Shown piece after piece: positions 1-8,659 of a stretch of DNA of 64,000 bases. A program made the translations under genes and the position numbers. Under the pieces are notes generated by a model. That model did not search any database. It was not told the origin of the DNA and was given only the letters and a program-made list of their open reading frames with translations. Source of the stretch: Corynebacterium jeikeium (GTDB taxonomy: Bacteria > Actinomycetota > Actinomycetes > Mycobacteriales > Mycobacteriaceae); NCBI RefSeq assembly GCF_028609885.1, contig NZ_CP063195.1, positions 2,170,001 through 2,234,000 of the forward strand, written 5' to 3'. Position 1 is the first letter of the stretch. Every line of letters starts with the position of its first letter.

Positions 1-18
1 GGGAAGTACGGCACTCAC

Positions 19-249
19 TTAAGCGTGAGACTTTCCTGCCGGTTGCAAGGTGGTCCACTCGCGGTCGATGAACTCCATCGCCTCGTCCCGCGATACCCCG
101 CCGTCTACGCCACGGGAAGGGTCTCCCAGAGCCACGGTCCATCCGTCTGGCACGGCGGCGAACGTAGGCCACAACGAGTACTGTCCCTCGTCGTTGATAA
201 GGGCGAAGAAGCTGCCCTGTTCGTCATCAAACGGGTTGCTAGACAACAC
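19..249 (-). CDS. MbtH-like protein
   Basis: This 76-residue protein matches the MbtH family: N-terminal NPFDDEQGSFF, then NDEGQYSLWP, a PDGW block, and a final helix ending EWTTLQP. MbtH proteins are small cytoplasmic partners that bind adenylation domains of non-ribosomal peptide synthetases, usually for siderophores. The start is a GTG at 247-249, preceded on the minus strand by AAGGAGC. A DtxR-like box lies 84 bp upstream, so iron control is likely. Any partner synthetase must lie outside the window to the left. The IS1249-like element begins only 15 bp beyond the box, so the native upstream region may be cut off. Confidence 0.9.
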   Translation of the reverse strand: MLSSNPFDDEQGSFFALINDEGQYSLWPTFAAVPDGWTVALGDPSRGVDGGVSRDEAMEFIDREWTTLQPAGKSHA

Positions 250-332
250 GCGCTCCTTGTCTCATGATGCGGAAATAACGGGTTTATGGGCTGCGTTGGC
301 CAAAGTGGTGGCACAAGTGCAGCAAGCGTGAA

Positions 333-351
333 TTAACTTAGCATAACCTAA
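333..351. promoter_or_regulatory. DtxR-type iron box upstream of mbtH
   Basis: TTAACTTAGCATAACCTAA agrees at 16 of 19 positions with the DtxR/IdeR consensus TTAGGTTAGCCTAACCTAA. It lies where a regulator would block mbtH transcription when iron is plentiful. Binding is inferred. Confidence 0.75.
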
Positions 352-397
352 TATGCAGCTTTTGAGGGTTAAGTAAAGAAAAGTGTGTCCGCATGCC

Positions 398-1832
398 GAG
401 AGTGTCTGATGGTTTGTGTGTGGGTACCTAACCCGCATAAGGAGATGGACCAGAATGACTACTGTGGCACGACGAGATCCGGCTGATAAGGCCAAAATTG
501 ATGCGATTGAAAAGAAGCTGCTTGCTAACCCTGAAATCGCGAAGCTGATTGATGACCTAGGCACGTCTACAACGGATGCCAATGACCTAGTTCGCGGCAT
601 GTTGCAGGCCTCGATTACCAGGGGACTCAACGCTGAAATGGATGCCTACCTGGGCTACGAGTCTGGCGACAGGAGCGCTAAAGCTGCTGCTGGGACAGAC
701 AATTACCGCAACGGATCGTATCCAAAGACCGTGGATTCTAACTACGGGCCAGTGACCGTTGATGTCCCGAGAGATCGGGCTGGAACATTCTTGCCGACTA
801 TGGTTCCTAAAGGTTCTAGGCGCTTGACTGATGTCGATGACATGATCGTCAGCTTGTACGCCGGGGGGATGACAATTAGGGACATCCAGCACCATATGGC
901 AACTGCGATGCGGGTTGATATTTCCCATGAGACGATTTCCGCAGTCACCGATGCCGTCCTCGATGAGGTCATGATCTGGCAAAACCGCCAGCTAGACGAG
1001 TTCTACCCGGTCATTTTCCTGGATGCGTTGCGCATTAAAGTCCGCGACGGTGGCCGAGTAGTCAACAAGTCCGCGTACATGGCAATCGGCGTGGACCTGG
1101 ACGGCATCAAGCACATTTTGGGATTGTGGATCGCCAAAGAAGAAGGCGCTTCATTTTGGGCGCAGGTATGCGCCAATCTTTCCAATCGTGGGGTCAAAGA
1201 CGTCTTTATCGTCTGCTGTGACGGGCTTAAAGGCCTACCAGAAGCAGTCGAGGCAACTTGGCCGAACTCGATGGTGCAAACCTGTATCGTGCACCTGATT
1301 CGTGCAGCTAACCGATGGGTAGGCTACGGGGATCGCCGGGGCGTATCAGCCGCGTTGAAAAAGATTTACACCGCTGCGGACGAGTCCACAGCTCAGGCTG
1401 CCTTAGACGAATTTGAAGCCTCTGAATTGGGAGAAAAGTATCCACGCTCAGTCAAGGTCTGGCGAGATGCATGGCAGCGTTTCGTACCGTTTCTGCAGTT
1501 CCCACCAGCGGCCAGAAAGGTTATCTATACGACGAACTCGATTGAATCATTCAACAATGAACTGCGTAAAGCTACCCGCAACAGGGTGCAGTTTACCAAC
1601 GATGAATCAGCGCTCAAGACGCTGTGGCTGATGATCTGCAATATCGAAGACAAACGCGCTGCAAAGAGAGCGAAGCAGGGCAAACGAGTCTCAGCGACAG
1701 CCGGCAGGCTCATGGAAGGAGCCCGAGTTTCTGGCTGGAAACAAGCTATAAACCAAATGGCCGTGGCCTACCCCGACCGCTTCGACAAATACCTATAAAC
1801 CTAGCCCCACACACAAACAACTTGACACGCTC
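398..1832 (+). mobile_element. IS256-family element A
   Basis: Imperfect ends GAGAGTGTC (left) and GAGCGTGTC (right, reversed) both run on into GTTTGTGTGTGGG. The 6-bp repeat CATGCC abuts both ends (392-397 and 1833-1838); IS256 elements usually make 8-9 bp. The element lies between the left end and the transposase start of the IS1249-like element and contains one intact transposase gene. It is a different species from IS256 element B at 9727. Confidence 0.9.
455..1798 (+). CDS. IS256-family transposase (element A)
   Basis: A full-length 447-residue mutator-type DDE transposase. Blocks around the catalytic acids are visible: FLDALRIKV (first Asp), CDGLKGLPEAVEATWP (second Asp) and NSIESFNNELRKATR (Glu). 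The chosen ATG at 455 follows GGAGATGG at a good distance; an upstream in-frame start would lie at the element end. It has no frameshift or stop, so it is probably active. It resembles the element B transposase throughout but with many substitutions, so the two arrived separately. Confidence 0.95.
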   Translation: MTTVARRDPADKAKIDAIEKKLLANPEIAKLIDDLGTSTTDANDLVRGMLQASITRGLNAEMDAYLGYESGDRSAKAAAGTDNYRNGSYPKTVDSNYGPVTVDVPRDRAGTFLPTMVPKGSRRLTDVDDMIVSLYAGGMTIRDIQHHMATAMRVDISHETISAVTDAVLDEVMIWQNRQLDEFYPVIFLDALRIKVRDGGRVVNKSAYMAIGVDLDGIKHILGLWIAKEEGASFWAQVCANLSNRGVKDVFIVCCDGLKGLPEAVEATWPNSMVQTCIVHLIRAANRWVGYGDRRGVSAALKKIYTAADESTAQAALDEFEASELGEKYPRSVKVWRDAWQRFVPFLQFPPAARKVIYTTNSIESFNNELRKATRNRVQFTNDESALKTLWLMICNIEDKRAAKRAKQGKRVSATAGRLMEGARVSGWKQAINQMAVAYPDRFDKYL

Positions 1833-1958
1833 CATGCCACCATAACCCCAGACCACACACCACAAATCACCAAAGAATAGCTCCCCGAAAGCTATTACCC
1901 ACACCATCCCGCACCTCCGGCCACATTTGTGCTAACCGCACACCGGTTGGATTAAAGG

Positions 1959-2330
1959 ATGACCACCAACCGCCCCAGCTGCCCACTATGCGGCAACAAC
2001 ACAAAGAAAAACGGCACCACCAGCAAATCAACCACCCGTTGGCGCTGCACCCACTGCGGACACTCCTTTACCCGCAACACCCAAACCCACAACAAAAATA
2101 CCGCCACCATGGCTTTGTTCATCCAATGGGCCACCGGCACCCAATCTCTAACCACCTTCGCCGCACACCATGGCGTAACCAGGCAAACCATGCACCACCG
2201 ATTCCGATGGTGCTGGTGGATCATCCCCACACCCACCATCGACTCATTCCGCATCCATGACCAAATCTTCCTCGACGCGACCTATCTAAAGTCCGGATGC
2301 CTCCTGATCGCAGCCAGTAAAACCCACGTC
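1959..2330 (+). pseudogene. IS1249-like transposase, 5' half
   Basis: These are codons 1-124 of the transposase, starting MTTNRPSCPLCGNNTKKNG. The pairs CPLC and CTHC form an N-terminal zinc ribbon, followed by a helix-turn-helix-like TTFAAHHGVTRQTMHHRF. The frame reads KTHV at 2330, where the composite transposon enters. It resumes in frame at 11375, after a repeated GTC, as VINWTWARHE. Joining the halves and dropping one GTC gives an open frame of about 394 residues, so the gene was intact when struck. Confidence 0.93.
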
Positions 2331-2368
2331 GGGCCTGACCCCCGGAAAGTAGACACGTCGGGGGTTAG

Positions 2369-3265
2369 CTATGCTGCTTGGGTCAGTGTAGCTGATGTGA
2401 GTGCTTCGAAGTCATTGGGGGCTAGAAGGTTGCACCAGGAGTGCCGTCTGCGGGTGTTGTAGCGCATGCACCATCGAAAGACTTCCTGCCGGCAGATAAT
2501 GGGATTATCAAAGACTTTCCGATCACGTAGCACTTCACGTTTTAAGGTGGCGTTAAATGATTCTGCCAGGGCATTATCGGCACTAGTTCCCACCGCGCCC
2601 ATGGATTGGCGTACACCAAGTTGGGCGCAGTGGTCCCTAAACGCCTGTGAGGTGTACACACTTCCATGATCAGAATGGAAAATAGCCCCGTCAAGGCTTC
2701 CGCGGACTGTGCTGGCATGGGACAAAGCCTCGATGACCAGTGAGACACGCATGTGGTCTGCGAGTGCATAACCTGCAAGTCTTCGTGAATAGGTGTCAAT
2801 GACCGTGGCCAGGTACATGTTCTTACCGCCCTTACACGGCAGGTAGGTGATGTCGCCTACATAAACACGGTTCGGCTCGTCAGCGGTGAATGTACGGCCT
2901 ACTAAATCTGGCATGACACGGTGACCAGGCTTGCGCCGGGTGGTGATGCATCGACGCCGTTTGCTAAAGCCTTTTAGCCCCATGGATTTCATGATGCGCG
3001 CAACCTTCTTATGGTTGATCGGGCCGAAGTCCGTATCGTCGTTGAGGCTTGCAGCGATGCGTTTAGCACCATAAAGCCCGTTCTCATCATCAAAGATGGC
3101 CTTGATTCTTGCACCAATAAGGGCATCGGAACATATCTTTAACCTGCGATTTTCGTGGGTGTTGACCCATTTATAAAACGAGGAGCGATTGAGCTTTAAC
3201 ACATGGCACATCCGCTTGACCGAGTACTCGGTTCGGTGGTCATAGACAAACTGGAAGCGGATCAC
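2369..3265 (-). CDS. IS3-family transposase OrfB (IS-A)
   Basis: The 298-residue catalytic subunit has an rve integrase fold. The DDE residues sit in YVGDITYLP, FHSDHGSVYTS and LAESFNATLKREV. It overlaps the end of orfA by four bases (GTGA), so it is made by translational coupling or as a frameshifted OrfAB fusion. It differs from the right copy at one position seen (Arg versus Lys in AGYSR/K). Confidence 0.95.
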   Translation of the reverse strand: MIRFQFVYDHRTEYSVKRMCHVLKLNRSSFYKWVNTHENRRLKICSDALIGARIKAIFDDENGLYGAKRIAASLNDDTDFGPINHKKVARIMKSMGLKGFSKRRRCITTRRKPGHRVMPDLVGRTFTADEPNRVYVGDITYLPCKGGKNMYLATVIDTYSRRLAGYALADHMRVSLVIEALSHASTVRGSLDGAIFHSDHGSVYTSQAFRDHCAQLGVRQSMGAVGTSADNALAESFNATLKREVLRDRKVFDNPIICRQEVFRWCMRYNTRRRHSWCNLLAPNDFEALTSATLTQAA

Positions 3266-3561
3266 CAGCGTGTCTCTTCGGCAAAATATTTCGCGGCCTT
3301 GCGCAGAATATCGCGTTCTTCGCGCAGCTTCGCGTTCTCTTTTTCTAGCTGGCGGATTCGCTCGGAATCAGTCGTCTCCTTGGCGTTGTCGCGCATGGCC
3401 TTCGTGCGGGCACGTTTGCCGGTGCCGTATTGCTGAAGCCAGGAGAAAAGCGAGGAACGATTGACTCCAAGCTCTGCTGAAGCCGCGTGAAGTGAAAGGT
3501 CCTCATTGTTTTCATAGAGGGCCACAGCATCACGTTTGAACTGTTCGGAATACCTAGGCAT
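3262..3561 (-). CDS. IS3-family transposase OrfA (IS-A)
   Basis: The 99-residue DNA-binding subunit has an N-terminal helix-turn-helix (SAELGVNRSSLFSWLQQYG). A C-terminal leucine-zipper-like coiled coil (IRQLEKENAKLREERDILRK) is typical of IS3 OrfA proteins. The start is the ATG at 3559-3561. Confidence 0.93.
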   Translation of the reverse strand: MPRYSEQFKRDAVALYENNEDLSLHAASAELGVNRSSLFSWLQQYGTGKRARTKAMRDNAKETTDSERIRQLEKENAKLREERDILRKAAKYFAEETRW

Positions 3562-3635
3562 GGTGGTAGATTACCTTTCTTCCCAACCCAACCGGGCTGG
3601 ATATCAGGTGTCTACCAAACAGGGGTCAGGTCCAG

Positions 3636-3743
3636 ACCAGACTCCATCAGAATCTCGACTATCGCACGCCTGCTGAGGTTGAGTCAGAGTTTTGGGCAAC
3701 AAACCCGACCCAAGAAATAATAGAAATCAAGGCAAATGCCTAG
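3636..3743 (+). pseudogene. Remnant of another IS3-family transposase, C-terminus
   Basis: This short open frame reads RLHQNLDYRTPAEVESEFW, the C-terminal signature of IS3-family OrfB proteins, and ends at TAG 3741-3743. The 5' part is absent because IS-A begins immediately before it. It does not belong to IS-A, and shows that the cargo edge was already a site of IS activity. Confidence 0.8.
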
Positions 3744-3771
3744 GAACAAAACCCGGGGCACTTCACTTCAT

Positions 3772-3939
3772 TTATGACGAAACGCGGTGCAGCTGGTGAT
3801 CTAAAATCTCAACCTTCCCGTCTTGACCTGGTAGATCGATCCCTTCACTGGAGAAAGTGGTCACTCTAACCGCAGGCTTCAAACCAGTTATTGCTAAAGC
3901 AGACTCTCCGAGAGTTTCGTAACCTAGATCAAATCCCAA
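3772..3939 (-). CDS. Possible small ORF or decayed gene end
   Basis: A 55-codon open frame directly follows the permease stop, beginning TTG and ending TAA at 3772-3774. It reads, in part, LGYETLGESALAITGLKPAV. There is no convincing ribosome-binding site and I recognise no family. It may be a coupled small gene or the tail of a truncated one. Confidence 0.3.
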   Translation of the reverse strand: MGFDLGYETLGESALAITGLKPAVRVTTFSSEGIDLPGQDGKVEILDHQLHRVSS

Positions 3940-4671
3940 TTAGGGCGCATCACGCTTGCAGTGCAGGGTGAACGACAAGACTCCTAATAAGAAAGCAGGA
4001 GATAGGATAGCGAACGCGGTTGCAAGCGCTGGATAGACACTAGTGGCCTCGCCCAACGATCTAGCCAGCAGCGAGTGGGAAGCCGCGAACGGAAGCCAAG
4101 GCGTTATAGCGTCGAACATTGGGATCTGCGCCAAGAGTTGTTCAATGAGTAACATCCAGGTGATCGGGGTCGCTACGGCTGCAGCTACAGAGCGCGTAAT
4201 AACAGCGATAGAGGTAGCCATCGATGACCATACCAATACGATGCCCAAATAAAGCCCCCAATACGGTAGCGCTCCCACGCCTATTTCCAATCCATCTGGG
4301 TACAACATCCCAGCTAATAGGGCCAGCGGTATACCAATCGCAAATGCACAGACCAGAAAGACACCTTCGACGACATAGTGCGCCACCAAAGACAAATACC
4401 GAGAAGTTTGAGTGAGAAAAGCTATCGCTGTGGACCCAGATCGAATCTCGGTAGCTGTGTATGCCCCACTAAAGATTATCGCCAAAACATGAAATATGCT
4501 GATACATTTGCCAATATCACTGGCATCGATAGGTCCTTGGTATTCGGCATCATAGACTGCTGCCATGATGATGATCGGTCCGAAAAAACAGCCAAGAAGC
4601 ATTACCGCATAGACACCCGTCGAGCGAAGAGAAATAAGACGGCGCAGTTCGGCGCGGAAAGCAGCAATCAT
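3940..4671 (-). CDS. ABC-2 type permease (BcrB-like)
   Basis: The 243-residue protein has six hydrophobic segments. The first pair is near residues 16-38 and 58-72, and the rest lie around 100-120, 138-158, 163-180 and 215-235, as in BcrB/LanE-type permeases. It begins with the typical cytoplasmic helix IAAFRAELRRLISLRSTG. Its ATG overlaps the ATPase stop (ATGA), so the two form one exporter. Next to a PAP2 phosphatase, the best reading is removal of a membrane-bound cell-wall antibiotic such as bacitracin. Lantibiotic immunity is the main alternative. Confidence 0.85.
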   Translation of the reverse strand: MIAAFRAELRRLISLRSTGVYAVMLLGCFFGPIIIMAAVYDAEYQGPIDASDIGKCISIFHVLAIIFSGAYTATEIRSGSTAIAFLTQTSRYLSLVAHYVVEGVFLVCAFAIGIPLALLAGMLYPDGLEIGVGALPYWGLYLGIVLVWSSMATSIAVITRSVAAAVATPITWMLLIEQLLAQIPMFDAITPWLPFAASHSLLARSLGEATSVYPALATAFAILSPAFLLGVLSFTLHCKRDAP

Positions 4672-5585
4672 GGTTGAAACCTTCTTGCGTTAAAGTCTGA
4701 TGATGTGGCAGTAAGCTCTAGGAAGGCTTGTTGCAAAGTGGAAGTGCTAGAACCCAAGCTAGTGATAAGAATGTCCGCGTCGTGGCATTTACGAGACAGT
4801 GCCAATACATTTGGGATCCGTTGATTAAACGAGACTTCAAGCCCGTTTGGAAGCTTGTTGACATCGACACCCAAATTTCGTAACTCACCCATCAGACGAG
4901 AATCATCATTGGTAGCTATGATGGTGTTCTGGGAAGAATTAACGAAGTCTTTCATGTTCCATTCACCGAGAATGTGGCCTTGACCGATGATAAGGATCCG
5001 GTCGGCTAAGGTCTCGATTTCACTTAACAGATGTGAAGAGATGAATACCGCATGTCCCTGGGTAGCTAGATTCGTTAAGTAGGAACGCATCCACAGCATG
5101 CCTTCGGGGTCTAGGCCGTTCATTGGTTCATCTAGAATAAGATTCCGGGGGCGACCAAGCATTGCTGTCGCGATTCCGAGTCGTTGTTTCATTCCCAATG
5201 AGTATTTTCCCATGGGACGACGCGCAGCTGATGACATCCCCACCTCTTCCAAAACAGCATGAACTGCTGAACGAGGTAGCCCGGCTGATGCAGCAACAAC
5301 TTCGAGGTGTGCTAAACCTGAACGTCCAGCATGAAACCATGATGTATCTAAAACTGCCCCAGCGGCTCTAGCCGGCTGCGCGTGTTGGGAAAGCTTGCGC
5401 CCGTCTATGAGAACATTGCCTGCGGTTGGGCAGTCTAGGCCAAGCATGCATCTCATAGTCGTAGATTTTCCTGCGCCATTGGGGCCTAGGAAACCTGTGA
5501 TGGCGCCATCAGGGACAGTGAATGTGAGATCGTTGATAGCTGAGAATGTTCGATACTGTTTCGTTAGTCTGCTTACGGTAATCAC
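4668..5585 (-). CDS. ABC transporter ATPase (BcrA-like)
   Basis: This 305-residue ATPase has Walker A GPNGAGKSTT near residue 35, a Q-loop region, the signature YSLGMKQRLGIA, Walker B NLILDEPMNGLDPEG and the switch His in ISSHLL. The roughly 80-residue C-terminal extension after the nucleotide-binding domain is typical of BcrA-type drug ATPases. The start is GTG, overlapping the phosphatase stop (GTGA), so phosphatase, ATPase and permease are translationally coupled in one operon. Confidence 0.92.
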   Translation of the reverse strand: MITVSRLTKQYRTFSAINDLTFTVPDGAITGFLGPNGAGKSTTMRCMLGLDCPTAGNVLIDGRKLSQHAQPARAAGAVLDTSWFHAGRSGLAHLEVVAASAGLPRSAVHAVLEEVGMSSAARRPMGKYSLGMKQRLGIATAMLGRPRNLILDEPMNGLDPEGMLWMRSYLTNLATQGHAVFISSHLLSEIETLADRILIIGQGHILGEWNMKDFVNSSQNTIIATNDDSRLMGELRNLGVDVNKLPNGLEVSFNQRIPNVLALSRKCHDADILITSLGSSTSTLQQAFLELTATSSDFNARRFQP

Positions 5586-6280
5586 GCTTGGCCGCCTTCG
5601 TGTCGAAGTCTGCTTTGTTCAGAGTTTGCAAAGCGAACCCAGACCGGGTGGAGCAAGACCACTACCAGACAAACTGTGACAACGCCTAAAGCCAGTCCGG
5701 ATAACACATCATGGACGTAGTGCACCCCAGCTGCGACTCGGGAGCTGGCGATCACAATTGCCACAGGTACCACGATCCATTTAGTACGAGATAGCGCAAG
5801 AACGCAAGCTGTAGCAAATGCCGCGGCCAGCACTGAATGATTTGAAGGCCACGACCAATCACCTGGGTCTGGGCATGTGAGTGCGGTCGTGAGCATACTG
5901 CTTGCACATGGTCTCGGCTCGGAAACGAGAATCTTTATTCCTTCGCTCAGCAAATATGCGATGACAACACCGACTCCCGCACAAGCAAACACTGAAAGTC
6001 TTTCACGCGATCGAGCAAGACACCAGAGGCCGACAACTGTCGCTGTTGCCACTAGGATAAGCAGCCCTTTACTTGCTATGAGGGTGACCAGCGTTTCAAG
6101 GTGTATACGCGGAACCGTCGTAACGATCGACGAATATAGAAATTGTCGCTCAGGGAATGCGATAGCGGAGCCGATGAGTAGCGCGATAGTGACAATCCAC
6201 GCCCATCCCATCCCCATCTTCAGTCCGGACCGTCTTGTTATTGATCTCGATATGTGTGTTTGGGTATCAATTTCGTTCAT
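5582..6280 (-). CDS. PAP2-family membrane phosphatase (BcrC-like)
   Basis: The 232-residue membrane protein carries all three PAP2 motifs: K116 to RP123-124 (KILVSEPRP), PSNH at 145-148, and SR180-181, H187 and D191 (SRVAAGVHYVHD). Several hydrophobic helices surround these motifs. Such enzymes can dephosphorylate undecaprenyl pyrophosphate, the lipid bound by bacitracin, and BcrC-type members raise bacitracin resistance. First position in an operon with a BcrAB-like exporter supports that role. The substrate itself is inferred. Confidence 0.9.
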   Translation of the reverse strand: MNEIDTQTHISRSITRRSGLKMGMGWAWIVTIALLIGSAIAFPERQFLYSSIVTTVPRIHLETLVTLIASKGLLILVATATVVGLWCLARSRERLSVFACAGVGVVIAYLLSEGIKILVSEPRPCASSMLTTALTCPDPGDWSWPSNHSVLAAAFATACVLALSRTKWIVVPVAIVIASSRVAAGVHYVHDVLSGLALGVVTVCLVVVLLHPVWVRFANSEQSRLRHEGGQA

Positions 6281-6416
6281 GGTTACTTACGCTATGGGGG
6301 TCTAATGGGCAACACATCTGCCGATGAGACATAGTTGTCTAAGCCTTTTGGCATAGAAATACTTCTCGAGTGCCTCCCTATCGGCAGTACTCTGAACGGT
6401 GATTATCAGGCATACT
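6281..6416. promoter_or_regulatory. Divergent promoter region of the resistance module
   Basis: This spacer separates the phosphatase operon (minus) from the two-component genes (plus). It contains an inverted repeat, CTGCCGAT (6318-6325) with ATCGGCAG (6380-6387), and a smaller dyad, GACATAGTTGTC (6328-6339). Either could be the response-regulator operator. No strong -35/-10 pair is obvious. Confidence 0.5.
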
Positions 6417-7811
6417 ATGAATATGATTCTGCGTAATCGCGTAAATCCCCAGCGATTTTTGGAGATGGTTTGCGCTTTACTTTTTGGATTGATTGCAGCC
6501 GTTCCAGAGCCTGGCCTCCTAGAAGTTTCTTTTCTGACAGCATTAGGTGTAGGAATTGGAGCGATATCACGAGGTGTTAGCGTTGGGCTAGCAGGACTGG
6601 TCGTTTTGATAGTCACATGTGTGGCTAGAACTATTTGGCAGGACGGGCATTGGCTTTATCTGATGGGGGAACTGCCCCCATCAATACTCAGGGCGGGAAT
6701 TCCCTGGCTGTGCATGGTAGCGGTGCGTCAGTATGTCAGTCTGGGCAAACGAGCTGAGCGGGAACGAGATCTACGAAGGCGCCAGTACGTAGCTAATCTT
6801 CAAAGTCAAGCATCTGTTGAGCGGCTTTCACTGGCCCAATCTTTGCACGATGAACTTGGCCATTCGCTCAGCCTTGTAGCTTTGAATCTCAGTCGCGTCG
6901 AACTGGATTCGGCTTTGCCCGAGAATCTTCGGAGCATCATCTCCTCTGCGCGCGAGGACCTTGGCAAAGCAGTCGAACAGTTGGGGGATTCAGTTGTTGC
7001 TCTCCGATTAGGTGCCAAGCCTGCCCCCGGGGCAACTGATTCTATCGAAGCGCTCATCAAACATGCTCAAAATGCAGGGGCATCCATCTTTGTTGATCCT
7101 TTACCTACCAGCATCTGTGCAGAAACAAGCGGCTACAAAGTTCTCTACCGTTTTCTCCAGGAGGCTATTACTAATTCGATGAAGCACGCACCGGGTGAAA
7201 ACATTTTCATTCATCTAGTGGAAGTTGGAGAGGTCTTTCGAGCGCGAGTGGTTAATGCGACGACGGTTCAAGAGGTTGCGCATAGAAGCTCTGGTGTTGG
7301 TCTTTCAGCGCTTACTCGGGATCTTCGAGCCGGCGGCGGGGATCTAAAGGTCGATGCAACTAGGAGCACTTTTTCGGTCGAGGCGACGATTCCTCTACAA
7401 GTCGAGCAAAGTGTCCTGATCAATACTGAAGACCAGGAGTCTACTGCTTCTAATGAGATGGTTAACCCGGGCATCAGACATGCGCAGCAGCGGGTGGTGC
7501 TGTTGACCGCTTCCCTGATAGTTGCTGGATTGCTTGGCACTGAGGTGGCGTCTACGTTCCAGAAAAGTCGTGCGTTGCTTCCTCCGGAAGAGTTTGCAGG
7601 CATTACGGTGGGTAGTGATCAGGCAGAAATCGAACGTGTATTACCTGACCGAGAGGTTCCTCCTCGGCGGGGAGACCTTCCCATACCTGGGTGCCATTAT
7701 TATGCAGTGACGGCACGTACTTTTGATGATTCTGCAGGAGATATTTACCGGGTTTGCTTCAAAGAGAATGTGGTGTCGTCGGTGGACTATCTTCGGGGAG
7801 AAGACAGATGA
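6417..7811 (+). CDS. Sensor histidine kinase, NarL/DesK class, with C-terminal membrane domain
   Basis: The 464-residue kinase has N-terminal membrane segments (about residues 14-75), then a HisKA_3 box LAQSLHDELGHSLSLVAL with phospho-acceptor His at about 144. The ATP-binding N-box is FLQEAITNSMKHA and the G-box is SGVGLSALTRDLRAGGG. After the kinase core come another hydrophobic segment (about residues 360-379) and an 85-residue tail with two Cys. The tail may be an external sensor placed behind the catalytic domain, which is uncommon. The stop overlaps the regulator start (ATGA). The start is uncertain: ATG 6417 is chosen, with GTG 6399 possible. Confidence 0.88.
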   Translation: MNMILRNRVNPQRFLEMVCALLFGLIAAVPEPGLLEVSFLTALGVGIGAISRGVSVGLAGLVVLIVTCVARTIWQDGHWLYLMGELPPSILRAGIPWLCMVAVRQYVSLGKRAERERDLRRRQYVANLQSQASVERLSLAQSLHDELGHSLSLVALNLSRVELDSALPENLRSIISSAREDLGKAVEQLGDSVVALRLGAKPAPGATDSIEALIKHAQNAGASIFVDPLPTSICAETSGYKVLYRFLQEAITNSMKHAPGENIFIHLVEVGEVFRARVVNATTVQEVAHRSSGVGLSALTRDLRAGGGDLKVDATRSTFSVEATIPLQVEQSVLINTEDQESTASNEMVNPGIRHAQQRVVLLTASLIVAGLLGTEVASTFQKSRALLPPEEFAGITVGSDQAEIERVLPDREVPPRRGDLPIPGCHYYAVTARTFDDSAGDIYRVCFKENVVSSVDYLRGEDR

Positions 7812-8479
7812 GTAGTAAAAAGCAGCCAGTGCGAGTCATGGTGGTCGACGATGATCCACTTATACAGGCTGGAATCAAGGGTGTGCTTGAATCTGACTCT
7901 TCCATCTTCGTGGTAGCTTCGGCATCCAGCGGTACTGAGGCCCTGGACTTGATTGACGCGTATCGACCGGATGTTTTACTTTTGGACATCCAGATGCCTG
8001 GTCTGACGGGTTTAGATGTGTTGCGAAAAGTTCGACAACGCCCACAGCGTCTAGCGTGCGTGATTGTCACTACTTTTGGTGAAGACGATTATGTGTTGGA
8101 AGCTGTTCGTTTTGATGCAGATGGTTTCGTACTAAAGGCGGGGGATCCGTCGCTTTTGCTTACTGCGGTTCATGCGGTTGCTGAGGGAGGGGCTTTTTTC
8201 TCCCCATCTGTGGCACGCAGGCTTCTTTCTCCTGAAAGGATTGCGCGTTATGCAGAAGTTCGAGCTGCTGTGGAGAAGTTTGGCCGTCTTACGTCTAGAG
8301 AGCAAGAGGTGTTGGTGCGGCTCAGTCGTGGCGCTACCAATTCGGAGATCGCGCAATCTATGCACTTAGCACCTGGGACAATCAAAGCTCATGTGTCCTC
8401 TATTCTGAGGACTACTGGCGCTCGTAACCGGGTAGAGGCTTCACTAATTGCCATCTATGCTAAAGAAAGTTCACTCTGA
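7808..8479 (+). CDS. Response regulator, NarL/LuxR family
   Basis: The 223-residue regulator has a receiver domain with acidic pocket VVDDDP, phospho-acceptor Asp60 in LLLDIQMPG, a conserved Thr in VTTFGED and Lys in VLKAGD. A LuxR-type helix-turn-helix follows (LTSREQEVLVRLSRGATNSEI and GTIKAHVSSIL). It is coupled to the kinase gene and most likely controls the divergent phosphatase-ABC operon, as BacRS-type pairs do for bcrABC. The direct target is inferred. Confidence 0.92.
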   Translation: MSSKKQPVRVMVVDDDPLIQAGIKGVLESDSSIFVVASASSGTEALDLIDAYRPDVLLLDIQMPGLTGLDVLRKVRQRPQRLACVIVTTFGEDDYVLEAVRFDADGFVLKAGDPSLLLTAVHAVAEGGAFFSPSVARRLLSPERIARYAEVRAAVEKFGRLTSREQEVLVRLSRGATNSEIAQSMHLAPGTIKAHVSSILRTTGARNRVEASLIAIYAKESSL

Positions 8480-8659
8480 AACTAGACTCCCCACGATTCT
8501 TCTGAAGACTTAAGCACCACACGCATTCTCTGGAAAGACCGAGGTTTTGCAGTCTGCACAGGAATGCGCTTCGATTGGTTAGCGCGTCGACCGGCGGGTT
8601 CAAGCGGTGAATGCAACACCCGGGCCTGACCCCCGGAAAGTAGACACGTCGGGGGTTAG

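Larger units (their letters stand above)
2331..3633 (-). mobile_element. IS3-family element, left copy (IS-A)
   Basis: The 1303-bp element has terminal repeats GGGCCTGACCCC and, reversed at the right, GGACCTGACCCC, followed by a subterminal GTAGACAC on both sides. It encodes intact orfA and orfB on the minus strand. It is the functional copy of the pair, because the right copy has a broken orfA, and could supply transposase for the whole unit. Confidence 0.95.

Noticed and set aside
45..330. Open frames on the plus strand over mbtH
   Set aside because: They overlap a clear MbtH gene on the other strand and show no family signature or ribosome-binding site.
392..1838. 8-bp target duplication for IS256 element A
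   Set aside because: Only CATGCC (6 bp) abuts both ends. The two outer bases do not match, so a full 8-bp repeat is not claimed.
3744..3939. Second transposase fragment after the IS3 remnant
   Set aside because: No transposase motif is readable here; only a short unrecognised frame on the minus strand.
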